Below, piece by piece: positions 32,315-41,759 of a DNA stretch of 64,000 nt; within the stretch, counting starts at the first letter, position 1; the number at the start of each line of letters is the position of its first letter. This DNA comes from Amycolatopsis iheyensis (GTDB taxonomy: Bacteria > Actinomycetota > Actinomycetes > Mycobacteriales > Pseudonocardiaceae): positions 62,001 to 126,000 of the forward strand of contig NZ_JAMXQV010000012.1 of assembly GCF_024703995.1 (NCBI RefSeq), read 5' to 3'. Below the pieces are notes generated by a model. It saw only the letters and a program-made list of their open reading frames with translations, was not told the DNA's origin and ran no database searches. The position numbers were made by a program, and so were the translations under genes.

Positions 32315-34181
32315 CGTCCAGCAGCTGCCCGTCCGCGGCGTTGACGAACGTCCACGTCCCGTCGCCCGTCGTCGAAAGCGTCCACAGCGCCGCCGGTCCG
32401 TTCGTGCCCCGCGGGGCCAGGGTCACCGCGCCGCCGGCCGTGGTCAGGACCTGGCCGGTGCCGGCGTTGGTCACCGTGAACCGGTCGCGGTTGCCGTAGC
32501 GGCCCGTGCGGTCGGCCAGCGTCCAGCGCTGGGCTGTCGCCGAGGCGTCCGTCGTGCGCTGCACCAGCGAGCCATTCTCCGCCGCCAGGGACTTCCCGCT
32601 CTGGACGCCGGTGAAAGTGACCGGCTTGCCCGCGCCCAGTCCCGTGCCCGCGGCCGTCGACGAGACGCCGTCGACCAGGAACGTCGTCACCGACCGCGCC
32701 GGGACCCGCAGCGTGGCGCGGGCCGAGGTGACCCGGACCGGCTTGCCGCGGCGCAGCGCACCCGTGCCGTCGGTGACGACCGGCGTCACCGACGCGCCGG
32801 GCCGCACGCGCCCGAAGCCGGACAGGTCCAGCGTGACGTCCTGGTCCGTCGTCCCGGAGTTGACGTGCACCACGGTGGCCAGGTTCTCCCCGCGCATGGC
32901 GGCCGTCGACGCGGTGTCGTCCGACGCGATCAGCCGGTCACCCGGCCGGATGTAGTGGGTGAAGTTCCGCATGGTGTCGAACTTCGTGTTCGTCCGGATC
33001 GGACAGTCCGCGGTGGTGCAGTCGAACGGGACCTGGATCTCGCCCCAGTTCATCCCGGCCGCGGACTCCCCGCCGGGCTTCATGTTGTCGTAGTCCTCGA
33101 TGGGCTGCCAGCTGACCCAGGCGCTCGGCTCCAGCAGGCGCAGGTCGTCGGTGATCTGGGTGGCCAGCCCGAGGCCCGGCGCCATGTCGGTGAAGTCCTG
33201 CCGGTCCAGCCAGCTGCCGCCGACCTCGCTCATCCACAACGGCTTCGCGGCGCCCTTGGCCAGGTCGCGCGGGATCGGCCGGTTGCCGGTGCCGTAGGTG
33301 TGCACGTTCAGCTGCCCGGCCGCCGCCTTGGCCTCCGGGGTCCAGCCCGCGAAGTCCGTCGCGAAGATGTCGGGGTTGGTCTCGTCGGGCGCGGAGACCG
33401 TCCGCCCGGGCAGTGCCGCGGCCATCGCCGGGATGAGCTGCGCCTGGACCGCCGGGCCGACGTGCGCGCCCTCCTGACGGCCGCCGGTCGGGTTCCCGTC
33501 GGCGCCGAGGGTGGTCTTCCAGTAGTTCGTGTTGGGCTCGTTCAGCGGGTCCACCGAGGAGAACTTGATGCCGTGCGCGCGTTCGAGGGTCCGCACGACC
33601 TGGGCCAGGTACGCGGTGAAGTCGCCGATCTTGTCGGGCCGCAGCTGTTCGTCGGTGGCGTTGAAGCCGCCCGAGACGTACCCGGACACGGTCTGGAAGT
33701 ACGGCGGCGAGTTGCTGAACGCCTCCCACTTCGTGACCTGCTTCTTGATCCGGTCCACCCACCAGCGCTGGTTCGGGTCGGCGGCCGCGTCGAACTCGGC
33801 CGGGTCGCCGGGGGTCCACCAGTCCTTGTCGGCGCGGGTCGTGCCGGCTGGTGCTTTCCACCACCCCGGCACGGCACCACCGGGTCGCAGGTACGCCGGG
33901 ACGTCGGGGGCGTTCCCACCGCCGATGTCGAACCGCGCGATGTTGAGGTTCAGCCCGTCGGGGCCGAAGACCAGGTCGGCCAGCTTGGTCCGGACCGCGT
34001 CCGGGTAGCCACCGGTCGCCTCGGCCATCCACGCCAGGCTGGAGCCCCAGCCTTCGAAGGCCTGCTGGCGGTAGGCCGGATCGGGTCGCACGGTCACCGT
34101 GGTGGCCGCCGACGCCGATGCGGCTGCCAGCCCGGCCGCGACGAGAGGTACACAAAGGACGGTGAGCAACCGGTTGTTCAT
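32223..34181 (-). CDS. Secreted GH30 glycosidase with ricin-type lectin domain, probable endo-beta-1,6-galactanase
   Basis: This 652-residue enzyme has a signal peptide (cleavage after ASASA, about residue 25). The GH30 catalytic barrel shows acid/base Glu in VDPLNEPNTNYW and nucleophile Glu in PLWMSEVGGSW. A beta-sandwich follows, then a C-terminal ricin/CBM13-like domain with QxW-type motifs (QRWTL, LWTL, QRWQAI). Actinobacterial GH30 enzymes of this form cut beta-1,6-galactan side chains of arabinogalactan. ATG 34181 is 34 bases after the GH35 stop. It is last in the six-gene operon and, with the binding protein, one of its two exported products. Confidence 0.88.
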   Translation of the reverse strand: MNNRLLTVLCVPLVAAGLAAASASAATTVTVRPDPAYRQQAFEGWGSSLAWMAEATGGYPDAVRTKLADLVFGPDGLNLNIARFDIGGGNAPDVPAYLRPGGAVPGWWKAPAGTTRADKDWWTPGDPAEFDAAADPNQRWWVDRIKKQVTKWEAFSNSPPYFQTVSGYVSGGFNATDEQLRPDKIGDFTAYLAQVVRTLERAHGIKFSSVDPLNEPNTNYWKTTLGADGNPTGGRQEGAHVGPAVQAQLIPAMAAALPGRTVSAPDETNPDIFATDFAGWTPEAKAAAGQLNVHTYGTGNRPIPRDLAKGAAKPLWMSEVGGSWLDRQDFTDMAPGLGLATQITDDLRLLEPSAWVSWQPIEDYDNMKPGGESAAGMNWGEIQVPFDCTTADCPIRTNTKFDTMRNFTHYIRPGDRLIASDDTASTAAMRGENLATVVHVNSGTTDQDVTLDLSGFGRVRPGASVTPVVTDGTGALRRGKPVRVTSARATLRVPARSVTTFLVDGVSSTAAGTGLGAGKPVTFTGVQSGKSLAAENGSLVQRTTDASATAQRWTLADRTGRYGNRDRFTVTNAGTGQVLTTAGGAVTLAPRGTNGPAALWTLSTTGDGTWTFVNAADGQLLDVTGESREDGAKVGLYRPTNGPNQRWQAIPR

Positions 34182-34215
34182 CGTCGAACTGCCCTTCGGT
34201 GCGGTGGGGACTTTC

Positions 34216-35958
34216 TCAGGCCTCCGTGTGGCCCAGCAGCGGCCGCGGCACGAACCGGGCCGCCGGGTCGAGCATCGTGCCCAGTTCGAGCACGACGAGT
34301 TCGTTGCCGCCCGGGCGGACCACCGGGCCCGGCACGTACAGCGTCCGCTGCGGCCCGCGCCGCCAGTAGCGGCCGAGGCCGAACCCGTTGAACCACACCA
34401 GGCCCTTGCCCCAGCCCCCGGTGTCGAGGAACAGGTCCGTGGACGCGGCGGCGTCGACCTCGGCGCGCAGCAGCACCGGACCGGCGATCGGGCCATCCAC
34501 AGTGGACGTGGTGACCGGCGTCGGCAGCGCGTCGAGGTCGAGCGGCAGCACGTCCCAGCCGGCCAGCGGCTCGCCGTCGAGCGAAGCACCGCCGATGACG
34601 CCCTTAGCCTCGCCGATCCGCGGGCCGTAGTCGACGCGGCCCTGGTCCTCCACCAGCACCAGCAGCTCACCCTCGGCCCGCGGCAGCGCGAGCGCGCGGT
34701 CGTGGTGATCGCGCTGCAGCGTGCCGACCGGGTCGCCGTCGAAGAACACCGTCGCGCGGTCGCGAACCTCGCCGAAGGCCAGCACCCCGGGCCGGTCGCC
34801 GCTGACGCGGGTGCGCAGCAGCGCGAGCCGCGGCATCGGGGTGAGCTCGTCGAAGGCGGGCAGCTGTTCGTGGAACTCCCAGGTGCCGAAGCGTTCCGGC
34901 GCGTCGAGCAGCCGGACCGGGTCGCGCAGCCGGGTGCTCGGTGTCGGCGCGTCCCGCTTCGGCGGCGGCACGGAGTCCGGCACCTTGTGGTAGCGCGCGA
35001 TCACGTCCCGGAACGCGTGGTACTTCGGCGTCGGGTCGCCGGCCTCGTCCAGCGGCGCGTCGTAGTCGTAGGAGGTGACCAGCGGCTGGTAGACGCCCTT
35101 GTCGTTCGCGCCGTTGGTGAGCCCGAAGTTGGTGCCGCCGTGGAACATGTACAGGTTGACCGACGCGCCCGCCGCGAGCAGCGCGTCGAGCTCGGCCGCC
35201 GCGTCCGCGGCCGGCGTGGTGTGGTGGTGCGCGCCCCAGTGGTCGAACCAGCCGTTCCAGAACTCACCGCACATCAGCGGCCCGGTCGGCTGGTGCTCCC
35301 GCAGGATCTTCAGCCGGTCCGCGGCGGCCGACCCGAACGACGCCGTGCGGTGCAGGCCGTCGAGACTGCCCGCTTCGAGCATGTCCGGCTGGTCCACTGT
35401 GGTCAGCGGCACGGTGATGCCGGCCGCGCGCGTGTGCTCGGCCAGCGCCTTCAGGTAGCGCTTGTCGTCGCCGAACGCGCCGTACTCGTTCTCGACCTGG
35501 ACCAGCAGCACCGGACCGTCGCGGTCGACCTGGTGCGGCACCACGACTTCGTAGACGCGCGAGAGGTAGCCGCGGACCGCGTCGAGGTACTTCGGCTCGT
35601 AGCGCCGGACGCCGACCGCCGGGTCGCGGAACAGCCACGCCGGCAGCCCGCCGTTGTCCCATTCCGCGCAGATGTACGGGCCGGGCCGGACGATCGCGTA
35701 CATCCCGGCGTCGGCGATGAGCCGCAGGAAGCGGTCGAGGTCGAGCCCGCCGGTGAGGTCGAACTCGCCGGGCGACGGCGCGTGCGCGTTCCACGGCACG
35801 TACGTCTCGATGGTGTTCAGCCCCATCCGGCGGGCCTTGTCGATCCGGTCGGCCCACAGGTCCGGGTGCACGCGGAAGTAGTGCAGGGCACCGGAAAGGA
35901 TCCGGAACGGCCGGCCGTCGAGCAGGAAGTCGGTCTCGCCGATGACGAACTCAGGCAT
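34216..35958 (-). CDS. GH35 beta-galactosidase
   Basis: This 580-residue family 35 enzyme has acid/base Glu158 in VENEYGAFG and nucleophile Glu232 in CGEFWNGWFDHWG. Two C-terminal jelly-roll segments end in the typical LVWFNGFGLGRYWRRGPQ. There is no signal peptide, so it cleaves imported galacto-oligosaccharides in the cytoplasm. ATG 35958 overlaps the GH51 stop by eight bases. Confidence 0.94.
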   Translation of the reverse strand: MPEFVIGETDFLLDGRPFRILSGALHYFRVHPDLWADRIDKARRMGLNTIETYVPWNAHAPSPGEFDLTGGLDLDRFLRLIADAGMYAIVRPGPYICAEWDNGGLPAWLFRDPAVGVRRYEPKYLDAVRGYLSRVYEVVVPHQVDRDGPVLLVQVENEYGAFGDDKRYLKALAEHTRAAGITVPLTTVDQPDMLEAGSLDGLHRTASFGSAAADRLKILREHQPTGPLMCGEFWNGWFDHWGAHHHTTPAADAAAELDALLAAGASVNLYMFHGGTNFGLTNGANDKGVYQPLVTSYDYDAPLDEAGDPTPKYHAFRDVIARYHKVPDSVPPPKRDAPTPSTRLRDPVRLLDAPERFGTWEFHEQLPAFDELTPMPRLALLRTRVSGDRPGVLAFGEVRDRATVFFDGDPVGTLQRDHHDRALALPRAEGELLVLVEDQGRVDYGPRIGEAKGVIGGASLDGEPLAGWDVLPLDLDALPTPVTTSTVDGPIAGPVLLRAEVDAAASTDLFLDTGGWGKGLVWFNGFGLGRYWRRGPQRTLYVPGPVVRPGGNELVVLELGTMLDPAARFVPRPLLGHTEA

Positions 35959-37465
35959 GCGGGCTCACCCTGAGCACGGACCAGGAAAGGGGTGGCAGCG
36001 TCACGGTGATGGTGGTCCCTCCGGGGTCGGACGTCACGGCGGCGCCGGGTAGCGGCACCGGCCGGACCGGTTGGGCGGCGGCGGTGTTGACGGCGTGGCG
36101 CGTCGCCCCGCCGGGGATCGTCAGGGTTTCCGCGCCGTAGACGGCGAACCGCGCGCCGCGGAGTCGCAAGTGGATCTCGGTCGGCGTCGCCGTGGCCCGG
36201 TTGGTGAGGAACACCGCGCCACGCCCGGACTCCTCGAGCGTCGCGGCGACGTCGACCAGGTCGACTTCGCCGTACTGCGCGGTGCGAAGCCGCTCGCCCT
36301 CGACGTCCAGCCGCAGGCTCACACCGCGGGCCAGCGACGCGACGAGCCGGAACGGGTGGAACGTCGTCTGCCGCCACGCCGGGCCGCCGGGCTCGGTGCG
36401 GATCGGCGCGATGACGTTCACCAGCTGCGCCTGGTTCGCCATCGTGACGCGGTCGACGTTGCGCAGCAGGGAGCTCAGCAGCGAGCCGACGACGACCGCG
36501 TCGGTGACGGTGTAGTCGTCCTCGATGATCCGCGGGTGTTCCCGCCAGCCGCCCTCGGCGAGCCGTGCCTGGTCGACGGCGTTCCAGCGGCGCTGGTCCC
36601 AGACGTTCCACTCGTCGACGCTGATCCCGACCTCGTTCGCCAGACCCAGCTCGTCGATGATCCCGGCCGCGGTCGCGATGTAGGTGTCCAGTGCGGCCGC
36701 GCTCGCCAGGTAGCTCTCGGTGTCGCCGTGCAGCTCCTGGTAGTAGGCGTGCAGCGAGATGTGGTCGACCAGGCCCGCGGTGTGGCGCAGGACCGTTCGC
36801 TCCCATTCGCCGAACGTCGGCATCCCGGCGTTCGAGCTGCCGGCGACGACCAGTTCGACGTCCGGGTCGATCATCCGCAACACGCGCGCGGTTTCGGCGG
36901 CCAGGCGGCCGTACTCGTCGGCGGTCTTATGGCCGACCTGCCACGGGCCGTCCATCTCGTTGCCCAGGCACCACAGCTTGAAGCCGAACGGCTCCTCGGC
37001 GCCGTTCGCCCGCCGCCGGTCGCTCAGCTCCGTGCCACCCGCGTGGTTGCAGTACTCGAGGACGTCGGCGGCCTCCTGGATGCCGCGGGTGCCGAGGTTG
37101 ACGGCGTACATCACCTCGGCGCCCGCGGCTTCGGCCCACGCGGCGAACTCGTGCAGGCCGAAGCGGTTGGACTCGACGCTGTGCCAGGCCGGGTCGAGCC
37201 GGACCGGGCGGTCGGGGCCGACGCCGTCCTCCCAGCGGTGCGCGGAGACGAAGTTGCCGCCGGGGTAGCGGAGCACGGTCGGCCCGAGCTCCCGGACCAG
37301 TTCCAGGACGTCGCCGCGAAAGCCGCGTTCGTCCGAAGTGGCGTGCCCGGGTTCGTACAGTCCCGTGTAGACACTCCGGCCCATGTGCTCGACGAACGAG
37401 CCGAAGAGGCGACGCGGGACCGGGCCGATCACCCGGCCCGCGTCACCTTCGATCCGGACGCTCAT
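35951..37465 (-). CDS. GH51 alpha-L-arabinofuranosidase
   Basis: The 504-residue protein has acid/base Glu170 in LWCLGNEMDGPWQ and nucleophile Glu285 in ISVDEWNVWD, in the usual barrel-plus-beta-sandwich layout. It is cytoplasmic and removes arabinofuranosyl residues from imported oligosaccharides. ATG 37465 overlaps the binding-protein stop by four bases (ATGA), so translation is coupled. Confidence 0.94.
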   Translation of the reverse strand: MSVRIEGDAGRVIGPVPRRLFGSFVEHMGRSVYTGLYEPGHATSDERGFRGDVLELVRELGPTVLRYPGGNFVSAHRWEDGVGPDRPVRLDPAWHSVESNRFGLHEFAAWAEAAGAEVMYAVNLGTRGIQEAADVLEYCNHAGGTELSDRRRANGAEEPFGFKLWCLGNEMDGPWQVGHKTADEYGRLAAETARVLRMIDPDVELVVAGSSNAGMPTFGEWERTVLRHTAGLVDHISLHAYYQELHGDTESYLASAAALDTYIATAAGIIDELGLANEVGISVDEWNVWDQRRWNAVDQARLAEGGWREHPRIIEDDYTVTDAVVVGSLLSSLLRNVDRVTMANQAQLVNVIAPIRTEPGGPAWRQTTFHPFRLVASLARGVSLRLDVEGERLRTAQYGEVDLVDVAATLEESGRGAVFLTNRATATPTEIHLRLRGARFAVYGAETLTIPGGATRHAVNTAAAQPVRPVPLPGAAVTSDPGGTTITVTLPPLSWSVLRVSPHA

Positions 37466-38799
37466 CCCGCGCTGACCGTGAAGCCCTGCTGGTTGCCGTA
37501 GTCGACCAGCGCCTGTTGCCAGGCCGCGAGCCCGGCTTCGAGCCCGGTGCCGTTCAGGTAGGCCTTGCCGACGGTGTCGCTGAAGACGCTGTTGGCGTAG
37601 GTCTGGTACGGCAGGTAGGTCCAGCCCTTGGCGACGTCCTTCGACGCCTGCGTCAGCACCTGGTTGATCTTCTGCCCGCCGAAGTACGGCACGGCCTCGT
37701 CGACGAACGCCGGCGAGGACAGGTCCGCCGTGGTGGCCGGGAAGCCGCCGCTCTCGATGAACGGCTTGACGCCGCCGCCGTGGTTGAGCCACCGCACGAA
37801 CCCCGCGGCCAGCGCCGGGTTGGCGCTCTGCTTGAGCACGGACTGGGTGCTGCCGCCGTTCTCCGCGGTCACCGGATTGCCGTCGTAGGTCGGCATCGGC
37901 GCCACGGCCCACTTGCCGGCGCCGCCGGGCACCGAGGACTTGAAGTTGCCGGGCATCCAGGCGCCGGTGACCAGGGACGAGATGGTGCCGTCACCGAGCG
38001 CGCGGAACCAGTCGTCGGACCACTCCTTGACCGGGGCCAGCAGCTTGCCCTGGATCAGCTGGTCCCAGGTCGAGGTCCACTTCTTGGTGCCGGGGTCGGC
38101 GAAGTCGATCTTCACGTTCCGGCCGTCGGCGCTGAACGGGCGTCCGCCGGCCTGCCAGATCATGCTGAGCGCGAACCCGGGGTCGCCGGTGTCGGAGGTG
38201 ATGTACTTCGTCGGGTCGGCCGCGTGCAGCTTCTTGGCCGCGGCGAGGTACTCGTCCCAGGTCTTCGGCACCGCGATGGCGTTCTTGTCGAAGACTTCCT
38301 TGTTGTAGAACAACGCCATCGGGCCGGAGTCCTGCGGCAGGCCGTAGACGCCGTTGGCGCTCTTGACCTGGGCCCACGTGGAGGCGCTGTAGTCCTTTTC
38401 GAACGAGCCGAAGCCGAACTGGTTCAGGTCCGCCAGCGCGTCGGTGAGCGCGAACTGCGGAAGGGCGTAGTACTCGATCTGCGCGACGTCCGGCGCGCCG
38501 GAGCCGGCCTTGATCGCGTTCTGCAGCTTGGTGTACTCGTCCTTGTTCGTCCCGGCGTTGACGTAGTTCACGTGAACATTCGGGTATTCCTTCTGGAACG
38601 CGGCGACCTGGTCCTTGGCGCTCGGGGTCCAGCTCCAGTAGGTGATGGTCCCGCCCGCCTTGAGCGCGGCGTCGACCGAGTCCTGGGTGCCGGTGGCGGC
38701 GGCGGGCCCGGACGGGCTCCCGGACGAGCAGCCGACCGCGAGGGCGGCGGCGAGCGCCACGGCGAAGAACGCCTTGGCGCGACTGCGGATGCGTGACAT
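37462..38799 (-). CDS. Sugar ABC transporter substrate-binding lipoprotein
   Basis: This 445-residue family 1 binding protein has a lipobox (LAVGC at about residue 24), ITYWSWTPSAKDQVAAFQ as the first strand, VNAGTNKDEYTKLQNAI, and later AENGGSTQSVLKQS. It captures oligosaccharide at the cell surface for the two permeases encoded just upstream. ATG 38799 follows GAAGGGA. The binding protein lies third, after both permeases, which is less usual than first. Confidence 0.93.
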   Translation of the reverse strand: MSRIRSRAKAFFAVALAAALAVGCSSGSPSGPAAATGTQDSVDAALKAGGTITYWSWTPSAKDQVAAFQKEYPNVHVNYVNAGTNKDEYTKLQNAIKAGSGAPDVAQIEYYALPQFALTDALADLNQFGFGSFEKDYSASTWAQVKSANGVYGLPQDSGPMALFYNKEVFDKNAIAVPKTWDEYLAAAKKLHAADPTKYITSDTGDPGFALSMIWQAGGRPFSADGRNVKIDFADPGTKKWTSTWDQLIQGKLLAPVKEWSDDWFRALGDGTISSLVTGAWMPGNFKSSVPGGAGKWAVAPMPTYDGNPVTAENGGSTQSVLKQSANPALAAGFVRWLNHGGGVKPFIESGGFPATTADLSSPAFVDEAVPYFGGQKINQVLTQASKDVAKGWTYLPYQTYANSVFSDTVGKAYLNGTGLEAGLAAWQQALVDYGNQQGFTVSAG

Positions 38800-38828
38800 C
38801 GAGTGTCCCTTCACGACGGTGTGACGGC

Positions 38829-39692
38829 TTATTGCTTGACGCTCCCGGCGCTCAGCCCGGACTGCCAGAACCGTTGCATGAGCAGGAAAGCGAGGACGAG
38901 GGGGATGATGGTGAGCAGCGAGCCGGTGAGCACCAGGTTGAAGATCGGCTGGGCGCCGGCGCCGTTCGCCTGGGCGCTCCACTGGTTGAGCCCGACGGTC
39001 AGCGGGTACCACTTGGGCTCGCTGAGCATGATCAGCGGCAGGAAGTAGTTGTTCCAGGTCTGCACCATGGTGAACAGCGCGACCGTCACGATCCCGGGCA
39101 CGAGCTGGCGCAGCGTCACGGTGAAGAAGATCCGCAGCTCCCCCGCGCCGTCGATCCGCGCGGCCTCCAGGAGCTCGTCGGGGATGGCGTCGGCGGCGTA
39201 GACCCAGATCAGGTAGAGCCCGAACGGGCTGATCAGCGACGGGATGATGATCGCCAGCGGCGTGTTGGTCAGCCCGAGCTTGCTGAACATCAGGAACGTC
39301 GGCACGGCCAGCGCGGTGGCGGGCACGGCCACCGCGCCCAGCACGACGGCGAACACCGCGCGGCGGCCGGGGAACCGGTACTTGGCCAGGCCGTAGCCCG
39401 CCGCGGTGGCGAGGACCGTCGCACCGCCGGCGCCGACCACGACGTAGAGCAGCGTGTTGCCCAGCCAGCGGAAGAAGATCCCGCCGTTGTACGTGAAGGT
39501 CTGCGCGATGTTGTCGAACAACGCGAACGAGTCACCGAAGGACAGGCCGGAACTCGAGAACAGCGCGGGCTGGGTCTTGGTCGCGTTGATCACCAGCCAC
39601 ACCAGGGGAACCAGCGTGTAGAGCAGGTACAGCGCCATGAAGGCGGTGAGGGTGCGCGACTTGCGGGGCCGCGTCAGCGAGAAGGTCGCCAC
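38829..39692 (-). CDS. Sugar ABC transporter permease, MalG type
   Basis: The 287-residue permease has six membrane segments and the EAA loop EAARIDGAGELRIFFTVTL, which docks the ATPase. GTG 39692 lies immediately after the upstream permease stop. No ATPase gene is present in the operon. In actinomycetes a shared MsiK-type ATPase encoded elsewhere usually energises such importers. Confidence 0.93.
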   Translation of the reverse strand: MATFSLTRPRKSRTLTAFMALYLLYTLVPLVWLVINATKTQPALFSSSGLSFGDSFALFDNIAQTFTYNGGIFFRWLGNTLLYVVVGAGGATVLATAAGYGLAKYRFPGRRAVFAVVLGAVAVPATALAVPTFLMFSKLGLTNTPLAIIIPSLISPFGLYLIWVYAADAIPDELLEAARIDGAGELRIFFTVTLRQLVPGIVTVALFTMVQTWNNYFLPLIMLSEPKWYPLTVGLNQWSAQANGAGAQPIFNLVLTGSLLTIIPLVLAFLLMQRFWQSGLSAGSVKQ

Positions 39693-39693
39693 G

Positions 39694-40626
39694 TCACATC
39701 CCCTTCCGGGCGCCGCGCAGCTGCACGACGTAGGCGATGACCGCGGTGATCACGCCCATCACGATGGCGACGGCGGCGGAGTAGTTGTACTGCTGGCCGC
39801 CGAAGGAGAGGTTGTAGGCGTACATGTTCGGCGTGTAGAAGGTGCCGATCACGTTGGGCACCAGGTTGCGCATGATGTTCGGCTCGTTGAACAGCTGGAA
39901 GCTGCCGATGATCGAGAAGATCGTCGCGATCACGATGGCGCCCCGGATCGCGGGGAGCTTGACGGAGACGATCGTGCGGAACGCGCCCGCGCCGTCGATC
40001 GAGGCCGCCTCGAACAGCTCCTTGGGGATCACCTTCAGCGCGGAGTAGAAGATGAGCATGTTGTAGCCGACGAACTCCCACGTGACGACGTTGCCGATCG
40101 AGGTGAGCAGCCAGTTCTCCGAGAGCGGCTTGACCGCGTCGGTGCCGAGCAGGTGGTTCAGGTCGGCCGCGAGCCCGAAGTGGTCGCCGTAGATGAAGCC
40201 CCACATGAGCGCGGCGACGACGGCGGGCACGGCGTAGGGCAGGAAGATCACGATCCGGAAGAACCCGGCGGCGTGCAGCCGGGCGCTGTCGATGGCCAGC
40301 GCGGCGATCAGCGCGAGGACCAGCATGATCGGCACCTGCACGACGAGGAACACGAGCACGCGCCGGAACGACTCCCAGAACTTCGGGTCGGCCAGCACCT
40401 GCGTGTAGTTGTCCGCGCCGACGAACACTGTGCCGCCGAAGAAGGCCTGGTCGCGGAAGAGGCTGAGCACGAACGCGTAGACCACCGGCGCGATGAAGGT
40501 CAGCGCGAAGACCAGCACGAACGGGGCGACGAAGAGCCAGCCGCGCCACTGCCGCCGCTTCCGGCGTGCCGGGGCCGCGGGCCGTCGGGGCGGCGCCGGG
40601 ACCGGCGGTGCCGCTGTGGACGTCAT
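39694..40626 (-). CDS. Sugar ABC transporter permease, MalF type
   Basis: This 310-residue permease has a basic, proline-rich cytoplasmic start, six membrane segments and the EAA loop EAASIDGAGAFRTIVSVKLP. It is first in the arabinogalactan operon. The operator pair lies 25-72 bases upstream of its ATG. Confidence 0.93.
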   Translation of the reverse strand: MTSTAAPPVPAPPRRPAAPARRKRRQWRGWLFVAPFVLVFALTFIAPVVYAFVLSLFRDQAFFGGTVFVGADNYTQVLADPKFWESFRRVLVFLVVQVPIMLVLALIAALAIDSARLHAAGFFRIVIFLPYAVPAVVAALMWGFIYGDHFGLAADLNHLLGTDAVKPLSENWLLTSIGNVVTWEFVGYNMLIFYSALKVIPKELFEAASIDGAGAFRTIVSVKLPAIRGAIVIATIFSIIGSFQLFNEPNIMRNLVPNVIGTFYTPNMYAYNLSFGGQQYNYSAAVAIVMGVITAVIAYVVQLRGARKGM

Positions 40627-40650
40627 CGTCCCTCCGGTGGTTCGCGTGGA

Positions 40651-40698
40651 TGTTTACGTCAACATGGACGGTCGGAGGGTAACGTGTTGACGTAAACA
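40651..40698. promoter_or_regulatory. Two mirrored LacI operators in the divergent promoter
   Basis: TGTTTACGTCAACA (40651-40664) and its exact reverse complement TGTTGACGTAAACA (40685-40698) have centres 34 bp apart. Each half-matches the palindrome TGTT-N1-ACGT-N1-AACA, the usual LacI-family shape with a central CG. One serves the transport/hydrolase operon and one the regulator gene. Confidence 0.8.
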
Positions 40699-40724
40699 TG
40701 TCCAGGACACTTCGAGGAGCACCC

Positions 40725-41744
40725 GTGCCGGCAGCAGTCCCCCGTCGTGGTCCGTCGATGGCGGACGTGGCCCGCGAAGCCGGCGTGTCGGGCCAGACGG
40801 TGTCGCGCGTGGCGAACGGCAAGACCAACGTGGACGACGCGACGCGCGAGCGCGTCCTGGCCGCGATGCGCCGGGTCGGCTACCGCCCGAACAGCGCGGC
40901 CCGCGCGCTGCGCAACGGCAAGTTCCGCAGCATCGGCGTGATCATCTCGGCGCTCCCGACGTTCGGCAACAGCCGCACCCTCGACGCGATCGCGGCGGCG
41001 GTCGTCCCGGAGGGGTTCTCGATCATCCTGATGCCGGTGACGCGCCCGACGCAGGGCGAAGTCGCGGGCGCGTTCAGCAAGCTGAACGAGCAGGCGGTCG
41101 ACGGCGTGATCATCCTGATCGAGCAGCACCAGCTCGACCAGAGCGAAATCGAGCTGCCGCACGGGCTTCCGGTGGTGGTGATCGACTCGAGCGCGCGGTA
41201 CGACTACCCGGTGGTGGACACCGACCAGGCGGACGGCGCGGCGACGGCGACCCGGCACCTGCTTTCCCTGGGACACAAGACGGTGTGGCACATCGCGGGA
41301 CCACCACAGTCCTATTCGGCCGAACGACGCCGGAAGTCGTGGCAGGCCACCTTGGAGTCCGCCGGGGCGCCGGTCCCCCCGGTGTTCACCGGCGACTGGT
41401 CCCCGGCTTCGGGCTACCAGGCGGGTTCGGCGCTGGCCGCCGACCCGGCGGTGACGGCGGTGTTCGTGGCGAACGACCAGATGGCACTGGGCCTGCTGCG
41501 CGCGTTGCACGAGGCGGGCCGCCGGGTGCCGGCGGAGGTGAGCGTGGTGGGTTTCGACGACATGGAGGAGTCGGCCTGCTTCTGGCCCCCGCTGACGACG
41601 ATCCGCCAGTCGTTCGAAGCAGTGGGCCGGCACGCGGTTTCGGCCCTGCTGGCGGAAATCGAGACGGGCGCGGAGGCCGGCGAGCCGGTGACGGTGCCGA
41701 CGGAGCTGATCCTCCGTTCGAGCACGGCACCCCCACCCGCCTGA
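40725..41744 (+). CDS. LacI family repressor of the arabinogalactan locus
   Basis: This 339-residue regulator has the N-terminal HTH (SMADVAREAGVSGQTVSRVA) and hinge helix (SAARALRNGKFRSIGVI). The periplasmic-binding-protein-like effector domain has the family motifs VFVANDQMALGLLRALHEAG and VSVVGFDDMEES. GTG 40725 follows GAGGAG by five bases. ATG 40698 overlaps an operator and has no ribosome site. The effector is probably galactose, arabinose or a small galacto-oligosaccharide. Confidence 0.92.
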   Translation: MPAAVPRRGPSMADVAREAGVSGQTVSRVANGKTNVDDATRERVLAAMRRVGYRPNSAARALRNGKFRSIGVIISALPTFGNSRTLDAIAAAVVPEGFSIILMPVTRPTQGEVAGAFSKLNEQAVDGVIILIEQHQLDQSEIELPHGLPVVVIDSSARYDYPVVDTDQADGAATATRHLLSLGHKTVWHIAGPPQSYSAERRRKSWQATLESAGAPVPPVFTGDWSPASGYQAGSALAADPAVTAVFVANDQMALGLLRALHEAGRRVPAEVSVVGFDDMEESACFWPPLTTIRQSFEAVGRHAVSALLAEIETGAEAGEPVTVPTELILRSSTAPPPA

Positions 41745-41759
41745 CCAGCCACCCCACGG

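Noticed and set aside
32223..34670. Upstream extension of the GH30 gene to 34670
   Set aside because: The extension reads the GH35 gene out of frame and would bury the signal peptide. ATG 34181 gives a normal secreted start.
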